A stretch of DNA of 9,195 bases from JAICIG01 sp035532215 (lineage in GTDB: Bacteria; Planctomycetota; Planctomycetia; Pirellulales; JAICIG01): contig DATKRK010000006.1 in the NCBI GenBank assembly GCA_035532215.1, positions 1 to 9,195 of the forward strand, read 5' to 3'. Within the stretch, counting starts at the first letter, position 1, and every line of letters starts with the position of its first letter. Both the position numbers and the translations under genes were made by a program. Below, piece after piece: positions 1 through 5,736 of this stretch. The notes under the pieces are model-generated. The model saw only the letters and a program-made list of their open reading frames with translations. It was not told the origin of the DNA and made no database searches.

Positions 1-58
1 AAAGTCGCTTTTCGCTCCGCGAAAAAGGCGCCTTTTTCGCGGAGCGAAAAGCGACTTT
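1..58. repeat. Perfect 58-bp palindrome with nested hairpins
   Basis: Bases 1-29 are the exact reverse complement of bases 30-58, with no spacer; the centre is GGCGCC (27-32). Each arm also folds on itself: TTTTCGC (9-15), loop TCC, GCGAAAA (19-25), and its mirror copy in the other arm. The element can therefore form either one long cruciform or two small hairpins. It lies in non-coding DNA downstream of the Nramp-like gene and touches the window edge, so it may be longer. It looks like a REP/BIME-type dispersed element; a role in transcription end or DNA structure is inference. Confidence 0.85.
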
Positions 59-151
59 CTGGAGCCTGAGTTTGAATTTCCTGCCGCGAAACCCGGCTTG
101 ACCCTCAGGGCGAAATCTTCGCGGCCCACAAAGAAATAGAACGTTTGTAGT

Positions 152-194
152 ACGGATGGCACGGATATTGGATTCGAAAATCCGTGCCATCCGT
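152..194 (-). terminator. 15-bp-stem hairpin after the Nramp-like gene
   Basis: ACGGATGGCACGGAT (152-166) is perfectly complementary to 180-194 across a 13-base loop. It begins 10 bases past the stop of the minus-strand gene ending at 205, the usual place for a terminator or 3' stabilising hairpin. No clear T-run follows on the minus strand, so a classical intrinsic terminator is doubtful. The ACGGAT core recurs in the tandem repeat at 9112-9144, so this may be a member of a dispersed repeat family. Apart from this and the palindrome at 1-58, nothing else is recognised in 1-204. Confidence 0.5.
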
Positions 195-204
195 GGTTCC
201 AATT

Positions 205-1686
205 TTAAGACGCCGCACCTCCGGAAAACAGCGACGAGAGCCAAGGCCAAACATCCTCGACCATTTTCTGATAGATGGCGTAAATGGCCACCACGGTGAC
301 GGCAGCGACGGCGATCCACAAAAACAGGTCGACGAACTTCGAGGGCGCCAGCCGCGGATCGACGCGGCGATAGCGCAAGTAGATCGTCGCGGCGCCGATC
401 ACCGGCAGCGTGGCCGCCTGGGCGAAACCGCCGAACACGACCATCACGTGCGGATCGCCGAAAATCAGATACAACACCAGGCCCAACGCAGGATAGAACA
501 CGCAAAAGAACCGCATCCAGTGCGCGCGCTTGCCCGGGTCTTGATAGCGCACCAGTTTGGCGAGGCTGAGAAAATCGGCCGACAGCCGGCTGTGCCCGGC
601 CGAGGCCACGTAGAGCGTCTTGAACAACACGACGCAGGCGCCGACGAGAAACAGCGACTTGGTCCAGGGGTGCTTGAAGGCCTCGACGTACATCTGGGCA
701 AGCTGCTCCATCATGTGGTCGCCTTCCGGGTGGAGCTGCAAGCGGTGCAGCACGGTGGCGCCCATCACGTAGAACGAGACGGTCGCGACAGTGAACACCA
801 GCATGCTCACCCAGGCGTCGAGATACAGCACGCGCATCCAACCATGAGCGCGTCGCGCCCATTCCGAGTCGCTCGATCGAGGCCCAGCGTAGCGGGCGTA
901 GCCCTTTTCCAAACACCAATAAGGATAGGCATAGAGTTCCGAAGCCCCGACGCCCGTGATGCCGAAGGCGCTAAACGCGGCGGCGATGCCCGTCAGTGGA
1001 ATATCGAACGAGAAGCCTTCTTTCCAGTCGGCGAGCGTGACCGGATAGCCGGCAAACGGCAACGCCAGCACGCAACCGACCGTGACCAGCGTGACGGCGG
1101 CCACCAGCAGCGTGGTCACGAACTCGATGCGATGATATCCGCCGCTTAACAGCAACAGCGTCGCCGCGATCGCGGTCAGCAAGGCCCAAGGCCGGTCGGG
1201 ATGCTCTTGAACCGATTGCGCCAGGCTGGGCGAAACGGCTTCGAGGCTGGCCGCCATCGCGTCGGTCCCTTGAGGCCAAAGCAGGTGCAGCGCCTGGCCC
1301 ACGCCCCCTTCCATGGCGCCAAGTTGCGTCACGGTCAGCAGCAGCATGCCTAGCCACCACCAGACTTGCCAGTTGGCGCCCCATCGCGGTCCGGGCATGT
1401 CGTCGAGGGCGGCGAGCGTGGGCTTGCCCGAGGAAATCGTATAGCGGCCCAATTCGACCTGCACGAAGACCTTTACCACGCAACTGAGCAGAATCAGCCA
1501 CAGAAACACGAAACCGTGCTCGGCGCCCAGGCCGGTCGTGACCAGCAGTTCGCCGGTGCCAATGATGCTACCCGCCAAAATAATGCCCGGCCCGATCTGC
1601 CGCAGCGCCTTCCACAACGTGGGGGGCGGCTCGCGCAGGGCGTCGGGGGGCATCGCATAGGGATCGAATTCGCTCGCTTCGCTCAT
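205..1686 (-). CDS. Divergent Nramp-superfamily membrane transporter
   Basis: A 493-residue polytopic inner-membrane protein with about 11-12 hydrophobic segments and a short charged N-tail. The N-terminal GPGIILAGSIIGTGEL (residues 32-47) and GITGVGASELYAYPYWCLEKG (242-262; shown as two overlapping landmarks, GITGVGASEL and YPYWCLEKG) align with TM1 and TM6 of Nramp/MntH proton-coupled divalent-metal transporters. The signature metal ligands are replaced: the TM1 DPGN motif reads GTGE (43-46), and the TM6 MPHN motif reads GASE (247-250), so Met and His become Gly and Ser. Length and fold fit the Nramp superfamily (PF01566 type), but the substrate cannot be assumed to be Mn or Fe. The start at 1686 gives the expected short N-tail; no good Shine-Dalgarno is seen. 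It lies 119 bp downstream of the lipoprotein gene on the same strand, and a tandem 10-bp repeat sits just upstream. It is not adjacent to the metal ABC operon. Family call is fairly secure; function is open. Confidence 0.8.
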   Translation of the reverse strand: MSEASEFDPYAMPPDALREPPPTLWKALRQIGPGIILAGSIIGTGELLVTTGLGAEHGFVFLWLILLSCVVKVFVQVELGRYTISSGKPTLAALDDMPGPRWGANWQVWWWLGMLLLTVTQLGAMEGGVGQALHLLWPQGTDAMAASLEAVSPSLAQSVQEHPDRPWALLTAIAATLLLLSGGYHRIEFVTTLLVAAVTLVTVGCVLALPFAGYPVTLADWKEGFSFDIPLTGIAAAFSAFGITGVGASELYAYPYWCLEKGYARYAGPRSSDSEWARRAHGWMRVLYLDAWVSMLVFTVATVSFYVMGATVLHRLQLHPEGDHMMEQLAQMYVEAFKHPWTKSLFLVGACVVLFKTLYVASAGHSRLSADFLSLAKLVRYQDPGKRAHWMRFFCVFYPALGLVLYLIFGDPHVMVVFGGFAQAATLPVIGAATIYLRYRRVDPRLAPSKFVDLFLWIAVAAVTVVAIYAIYQKMVEDVWPWLSSLFSGGAAS

Positions 1687-1723
1687 GGCTCGATTACAAC
1701 GGCCAGCAAGCGTCGTGTAAAGC

Positions 1724-1747
1724 TTTTGGCGAACGTTTTTTGGCGAA
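1724..1747 (-). promoter_or_regulatory. Tandem 10-bp direct repeat upstream of the Nramp-like gene
   Basis: TTCGCCAAAA (minus-strand reading) occurs exactly twice, at 1738-1747 and 1724-1733, with a 14-bp period, 38-61 bases upstream of the Nramp-like start codon. It may be a regulator binding site or a chance repeat in an A-rich leader. No convincing -35/-10 pair was found nearby. The rest of 1687-1805 shows nothing recognisable. Confidence 0.3.
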
Positions 1748-1805
1748 GGTTATTCCTGTGTCCGATTGAGAAAGAGACATGCCTCAACGCTCGGCTGACA
1801 GAGCA

Positions 1806-2252
1806 CTAGCGCAAATGGAAGAGTGAGCCGAGCAGGCCGCGCGAGCGTTGCGGCCGGAAAGCGTACGGATCGGCCTGAGGCCGCAACTTGGCGCCCGGCC
1901 GCGGAGCCGTTTCGGGGGCCGAATCGGAGTCGGGCGGCGGCTCGGATTCGGACGGCATGTCCGCCTCGGGGGGCATGGGGGTTGGCGAGGGCATGTACTG
2001 CAAGCCGCCGTCTGGTTGTTCGGGAGCGGGAGTCGGCACGTTTTCTTCTTCCTTCGCCGCCGGCGCCTCCTCGGTCTCGGCGCTGCTCACGTTCGAGTCG
2101 CCTCCCAGGATCGAATTGCGACGGTAGAAAAAATCACACGGTTCGTCGGGCAGGGGGCCGCAATAATCGTACGTGCCTTGGCAGGCGTGGCAGCCGACCA
2201 CGCCCCAGCAGATTGGCAAGACTGCGGCCAACAGCAGAATCGAACGCATCAT
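1806..2252 (-). CDS. Small Cys-containing, Pro/Glu-rich lipoprotein
   Basis: A 148-residue predicted lipoprotein of unknown function. The N-terminus is a lipoprotein signal peptide: MMR, a hydrophobic core (residues 5-19), then lipobox VVGC with C21 as the lipidated residue. After cleavage comes a compact motif, CHACQGTYDYCGP (21-33) then PCDFFYRRNSILGG (38-51), with four cysteines (21, 24, 31, 39). A long disordered region rich in Pro, Glu, Asp and Ser (about 52-125) follows, and a basic end (about 126-148). The start at 2252 was chosen because it begins the signal peptide and has GGGAAG 4-5 bases upstream; longer in-frame readings to 2648 would overlap the divergent glycosyltransferase gene and precede the signal peptide with unrelated sequence. 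YDYCGP-type small lipoproteins appear, from memory, to recur in planctomycetes, which supports the organism guess. It could share a transcript with the Nramp-like gene 119 bp downstream. Cell-envelope attachment is likely; no catalytic motif is visible. Confidence 0.72.
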   Translation of the reverse strand: MMRSILLLAAVLPICWGVVGCHACQGTYDYCGPLPDEPCDFFYRRNSILGGDSNVSSAETEEAPAAKEEENVPTPAPEQPDGGLQYMPSPTPMPPEADMPSESEPPPDSDSAPETAPRPGAKLRPQADPYAFRPQRSRGLLGSLFHLR

Positions 2253-2318
2253 GCAACTTCCCTTTTTCCGACGTTCGCCTAAACACCCAAATCCGTATGG
2301 GTCGGAACGAGCAGTAGC

Positions 2319-2346
2319 GATATATTCGTCCGAATAAGTTGCACAA
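2319..2346 (-). promoter_or_regulatory. Candidate promoter for the lipoprotein gene
   Basis: On the minus strand TTGTGC (2341-2346) and TATATC (2319-2324) are separated by 16 bases, a plausible but weak sigma70-like pair, 67 bases before the lipoprotein start at 2252. On the plus strand TATATT (2321-2326) could serve as the -10 for the divergent glycosyltransferase gene starting at 2362, although no good -35 was found. The two promoters would overlap. Confidence 0.35.
2323..2336. promoter_or_regulatory. TATTCG-TC-CGAATA dyad in the divergent promoter region
   Basis: Two perfect 6-base arms separated by TC lie between the candidate minus-strand -35 and -10 and overlap the plus-strand TATATT. 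The placement suits an operator controlling both divergent genes. No regulator can be named; chance occurrence is possible for arms of this length. Confidence 0.3.
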
Positions 2347-2361
2347 CCCGCATCTTTTTCC

Positions 2362-4104
2362 ATGAATCCTCGCCTCGGCTGTGGCATGTCTTCGACCGAT
2401 CGAGAAACGCGGACTTCGCAGCCTTCCCAGCTTCGCCAAACATCGACTAGCTCGTCTTCCGTAGGGCGGGGCGCTAGTCCCGGGCGGCTGGAAGGCGAAG
2501 TTGTTGCCAGCGAAATTGCGAGTGGGGCTGCGCCCCACCCTACGTGCGGTGCAAAAACGCGGTGGGGCGTGTGGGCGGTGGTGTTGCTGGCGTTGGCGGT
2601 GCGGTTGCCGGGGCTCGATCGGCCGCTGCTGGGGTATTTCAGCACCAAAAACGTGACCTATGCGATGATCGCGCGCAACTGGGTCGAAGGCCGCACGAGC
2701 CTTTGGCGCCCGGCAATGGATTGCCTGGTGGGCGGCGAGCGCGGTTTGCACCTGTTGGAGTTTCCCGTCAGCGCCTACCTGAGCGGCGCCGCCTGGCGCG
2801 TTTGCGGCGGTTCGCTCGATGCCTGGGGCCGCTTTACATCGGCGGCGTTCAGCGCGGGCGCGGTCGCCTTGATGTTTTCGCTCGTGCGGCGCTGGCATGG
2901 CCAGGCGGCGGCCTATGGCGCCAGCCTGACGTTGACGCTATCACCGGCGGCGATCATCTTCGGGCAGAGCTTCATGCTCGAAGCCTCGCTCGTGTTTTTT
3001 ACGGTGGCCAGCTTGTGGGCTCTCGATCGTTGGTTGACTTCCGGCCGCAAGGGTTGGCTGCTAACGGCCGCCGCGAGTTTCAGCCTGCTGCTGCTGACGA
3101 AGATCTACATGCTGGTGCTGGCCTTGCCGCTGGCGGCCTTCGTTTGGCACGCACTTCGAGTCCAAGGCGGGCTTGGCGCTCGCCGAGTCTGGCTTGAATT
3201 CGCACTGGCCGGAACCGCGGCGGTTTTGCCTGCCTTCGCCTGGTATCTCGACGCCTGGCACGTTGCCGCGCCCGAGGCGGCGACCTCGGCACGGGTGTTC
3301 TATTCGATCCGACGCAGCGCGACCGTACACCATTGGCCGCATCCGCTGCTCGTCTCGCCCGACTTTTACAAGCGAATGCTCGACGACTTGAGCGGCTCGA
3401 TGTTCACGCCGATCGGCTTCGCGCTGGCTTTGATCGGCATGTGGGGGAAAGCATGGCGCCGGCACGCGGGCTGGCTTGCCGCGTCGGCGCTGTTGGTCGC
3501 CGCACTGCCGGCGAAGTTCTACGATTTGCCTTACTACGAATTGGCTCTGCTGCCAGCCGGCTGCGTGATGGCCGGGCTAGGATGGAAAGCGGTCTACGAG
3601 CGGATGCAACCGAGCCGGCTCGGCATGGCGGCGCTGCTCGGCGTCGTTATCGCGTTTTCGCTGCGGCATGCGGCAAAGCCGGCCTTTACGACGCCGGCCG
3701 AAGATCGCGAGGTGTTGACCGCCGCCGCGGCGTTGCGAGCGTTCGCCGCCGCAGGCGAACCAGTGGCCACGCTGCACGGCGCGTCGACCGACGTGTTGTA
3801 CTATTCGGGTCATCCGGGTTGGGCCTTTTCCATCAACGACCGGCGCCTGACCGAAAAACTGCAAGCCGTTCGGCGGCAAGGCGCCCGCTGGCTGGCCGTG
3901 GCCGATCTTCCCAGCGCCAACGCGTCGCCCGTCGCCCGCGAGGCCCTGGCGCCGTTGCGTCTGGTGCGCGAAGGGCGCGATTTCAGAATCTATGAGCTGG
4001 CGCCGAGGACGGTGAAGGCGTCACGGAAAACGGCAAGTGTACTACTGAATTCACCACGGAGACACGGAGAGCACGGAGTAGAAGAGAAGCAATTCAGAAA
4101 ATAG
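2362..4104 (+). CDS. PMT/ArnT-like (GT-C, family 39) membrane glycosyltransferase
   Basis: A 580-residue protein with a hydrophobic multi-pass core (about 68-440) and a small soluble C-terminal domain (about 445-548), the plan of bacterial PMT_2/ArnT-like transferases that move a sugar from a polyprenyl-phosphate donor to a protein, lipid or glycan on the outer face of the membrane. Landmarks: RLPGLDRPLLGYF (81-93) with AMIARNW (101-107) in the first large loop; LLEFPVSAYLSGAAWR (131-146); GQSFMLEAS (201-209), with E207 where family members carry an acidic residue; and YDLPYYELALLPAG (387-400). The usual DE pair after the first membrane helix is not evident. Acceptor and donor are unknown. 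Both ends look odd. Residues 1-67 are low-complexity and partly encoded by a GC-rich inverted repeat (2461-2543), so the true start may lie downstream, for example a GTG near residue 70 at the first membrane helix. The last ~20 residues, including NSPRRHGEHG, are encoded by a dispersed repeat and probably extend a protein that once ended near residue 550. It stands alone on the plus strand. Confidence 0.75.
   Translation: MNPRLGCGMSSTDRETRTSQPSQLRQTSTSSSSVGRGASPGRLEGEVVASEIASGAAPHPTCGAKTRWGVWAVVLLALAVRLPGLDRPLLGYFSTKNVTYAMIARNWVEGRTSLWRPAMDCLVGGERGLHLLEFPVSAYLSGAAWRVCGGSLDAWGRFTSAAFSAGAVALMFSLVRRWHGQAAAYGASLTLTLSPAAIIFGQSFMLEASLVFFTVASLWALDRWLTSGRKGWLLTAAASFSLLLLTKIYMLVLALPLAAFVWHALRVQGGLGARRVWLEFALAGTAAVLPAFAWYLDAWHVAAPEAATSARVFYSIRRSATVHHWPHPLLVSPDFYKRMLDDLSGSMFTPIGFALALIGMWGKAWRRHAGWLAASALLVAALPAKFYDLPYYELALLPAGCVMAGLGWKAVYERMQPSRLGMAALLGVVIAFSLRHAAKPAFTTPAEDREVLTAAAALRAFAAAGEPVATLHGASTDVLYYSGHPGWAFSINDRRLTEKLQAVRRQGARWLAVADLPSANASPVAREALAPLRLVREGRDFRIYELAPRTVKASRKTASVLLNSPRRHGEHGVEEKQFRK
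2461..2543. repeat. GC-rich inverted repeat within the 5' part of the glycosyltransferase gene
   Basis: GTAGGGCGGGGC (2461-2472) pairs with GCCCCACCCTAC (2532-2543) at 11 of 12 positions. The right part is itself a hairpin, GTGGGGC-TGC-GCCCCAC (2522-2538). This resembles short dispersed repeats normally found between genes, which raises doubt about whether the sequence upstream of ~2565 is translated. Confidence 0.6.
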
Positions 4105-4382
4105 CGTGACCGCAATGGACGGCGTTGGATTGCCTTTGCGGCGGACGAATGATGGAAGTCGAGATTTGGTGCGCTGCTGGCATTTTTAGAAGGGGGATAG
4201 GGGGATGCGGAGGAGATCAGGGGATGAAGAAGAGATTACTTGATTGCCTGAAAAAATTCATCTACGCATCTCCTCCGTATCCCCACATCCCCTTTCAAAA
4301 AGTTTAATTGCACATTGCGGCCGACTTTTGCATTCCAATGCCGATAAGAAATCTCTCCTCTCCGTGCCTCCGTGGTGAACTC
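4047..4382. repeat. Outer inverted-repeat pair between convergent genes
   Basis: The left arm (4047-4070, containing TTCACCACGGAGACACGGAG) and the right arm (4359-4382, containing CTCCGTGCCTCCGTGGTGAA) are reverse complements at 22 of 24 bases. The left arm overlaps the end of the glycosyltransferase reading frame; the right arm ends 23 bases before the stop of the last ABC gene at 4405. The CACGGAG units resemble a repeat family common between genes in planctomycete-like genomes (recollection). The gap 4105-4404 has no credible gene; it contains these arms and the inner pair. Confidence 0.8.
4183..4301. repeat. Inner inverted-repeat pair (GGGGAT/CGGAGGAGAT type)
   Basis: The left arm 4183-4217 and right arm 4268-4301 are reverse complements at about 30 of 35 aligned positions with one single-base gap; the shared core is CGGAGGAGAT plus GGGGAT units. 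A 50-base AT-richer spacer separates them. Nested inside the outer pair, it gives the 300-bp intergene a symmetric structure that could act as a bidirectional terminator for the convergent transcripts, though no classical T-tract terminator is visible; alternatively it is a repeat element inserted into another. Confidence 0.75.
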
Positions 4383-4404
4383 CAATCCCCTTTTCAAAAA
4401 CCCA

Positions 4405-5736
4405 TCAACTCGGCGGGATCTCTTTGCCGTGCGGATCGACGCCGGGCCGGGCGAGTTCGCTGGCCAAGCGCTCTTGTAGCTTGGGGCCGATATAGTGCTC
4501 GACGCGCTCGGCCGGCTCGTGGAGGTGGTCGAGCGGCAAGTTGAAGTGCTCGCCCAAATAAGCCTCCCAGAGACGGTGCGAGCGCACGAGCGATTGGGCC
4601 GCGTGCCGGCCTTGCTCGGTGAGCCGCAACGAGCGATTCTCCGCCTCGACGTCGCCGCACGCCAGCAGCCGGCGCAGCGCCAGCCAACCCGTCAGACCTC
4701 CGCCTGCAAGCCGGGAACACGCCGCCCAAGCAATTCCAGCGTCGCGCTGCGGCGCCCCCGGCGCGAGGGCGGCGCTGGTTTCTTCGGCTCGATAGAGCGC
4801 GGCGATCACATCTTCGGAAACGATCCGCAAGGTCAGGTTCAACTGATGCCAGGCGCGGCTGATGAGCCCGTGCCGCGGCGCGAGCAGGGCCGCCAAAGCG
4901 AATTCCGCGCCCAGCACGACCGCCATCATGCCGGCCACGACCGTGTTGTAGTACAGGGCGGCGAAGTAGCCCAGCACCGCGGAAACGCAGGCGATCGCCG
5001 CGGCCCAAGCCAGCATCGGCCCTAACCGATCGGTAAGCAGATGCGCGGCGGCCCCCGGTACGATCAGCATGGCGACCACGATCACCGAGCCGATGGAGTC
5101 GAAGGCCGCGACGCTGGCCACGGCGACCATGCCCATCAACAGATAATGGACGACGCCGGCGCTGAGCCCCATCGCAGTGGCCAGGGCCGGATCGAATGAA
5201 GCGATCTTCAGTTCTTTCCAGCACAGCGCGACGAACAACGCCGTGGCGGCCAACGTCGCCGACAGCGGCAGCATGGCGACGGGGATTTCGTAGCCGCGCC
5301 AGATCATCGAGTTATTGAGCACGAATTCGATCCGGCCGTAGAGCACGCAGTCGGGATCGAGATCGACCTGCCCGGCCGAAAGCCTGGCGATCATCACCAC
5401 GCCCAGCGCAAACAGCGACGTGAAAACGACGCCCATCGCCGCATCTTCCGCCACGCCCGCGGCGCTGCGCAACGTCTCGGTGAGTACGGCGGTCAACAAA
5501 CCGACGGCCACGGCGCCCAAGAACATCGGCAGCGCAGCCGTCGTGCCGCCGTACCAGAATGCCACGGCAATACCCGGCAAAATGGCGTGGCTGATGGCGT
5601 CGCCCAACAGGCTCATTCGTCTGAGCACCAGGTAGCAACCCAAGAGCGCACAGGCCGAGCCCGACAGGGCCGCCGCGGCGATCGTCCATACGGCCTGGTT
5701 CCAATCGATGTCGGCGAAGGAGAATTCGCTCGTCAT
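4405..5736 (-). CDS. troD: Metal ABC permease fused to an intact DtxR/MntR-like sensor domain
   Basis: 443 residues; ABC-3-type permeases are normally about 270-300. Residues ~15-285 form the Mn/Fe/Zn permease: LLGDAISHAILPG (43-55; D46 and H50 form the conserved GDxxxH motif), EDAAMGVVF (97-105) and VVAMLIVPGAAAHLLTDRL (220-238). Residues ~300-443 resemble a DtxR/MntR regulator: helix SEDVIAALYRAEE (307-319), a Gly-rich winged-helix-like part ending LRLTEQG (370-376), then the metal-binding and dimerisation domain. Ligands sit at DtxR spacing: H387 (H79), E391 (E83), H406 (H98), E410 (C102; Glu in MntR), E413 (E105) and H414 (H106). D309 matches MntR D8, while MntR E11 is Ala. The DPHGKEIP tail (434-441) resembles the DtxR-family segment after this domain. 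D309 plus E410 is an Mn-type ligand choice. It is the last operon gene, overlapping its predecessor by ATGA. Precedent is Chlamydia YtgC-R. Symbol by order and family; mntC/ytgD are alternatives. Confidence 0.88.
   Translation of the reverse strand: MTSEFSFADIDWNQAVWTIAAAALSGSACALLGCYLVLRRMSLLGDAISHAILPGIAVAFWYGGTTAALPMFLGAVAVGLLTAVLTETLRSAAGVAEDAAMGVVFTSLFALGVVMIARLSAGQVDLDPDCVLYGRIEFVLNNSMIWRGYEIPVAMLPLSATLAATALFVALCWKELKIASFDPALATAMGLSAGVVHYLLMGMVAVASVAAFDSIGSVIVVAMLIVPGAAAHLLTDRLGPMLAWAAAIACVSAVLGYFAALYYNTVVAGMMAVVLGAEFALAALLAPRHGLISRAWHQLNLTLRIVSEDVIAALYRAEETSAALAPGAPQRDAGIAWAACSRLAGGGLTGWLALRRLLACGDVEAENRSLRLTEQGRHAAQSLVRSHRLWEAYLGEHFNLPLDHLHEPAERVEHYIGPKLQERLASELARPGVDPHGKEIPPS

Noticed and set aside
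184..1149. Long open frame on the plus strand opposite the Nramp-like gene
   Set aside because: The translation is rich in His, Arg, Gln and Asp without domains, typical of an antisense shadow in GC-rich DNA; the minus-strand frame encodes a recognisable membrane protein.
2253..2648. Upstream extension of the lipoprotein reading frame to 2648
   Set aside because: It would overlap the divergent glycosyltransferase start and bury a clear signal peptide and lipobox inside the protein; the start at 2252 has a plausible ribosome binding site.
4125..4544. Two short plus-strand frames (4125-4307 and 4308-4544)
   Set aside because: They consist of inverted-repeat arms and the antisense of the last permease; no domain, no ribosome binding site and skewed composition.
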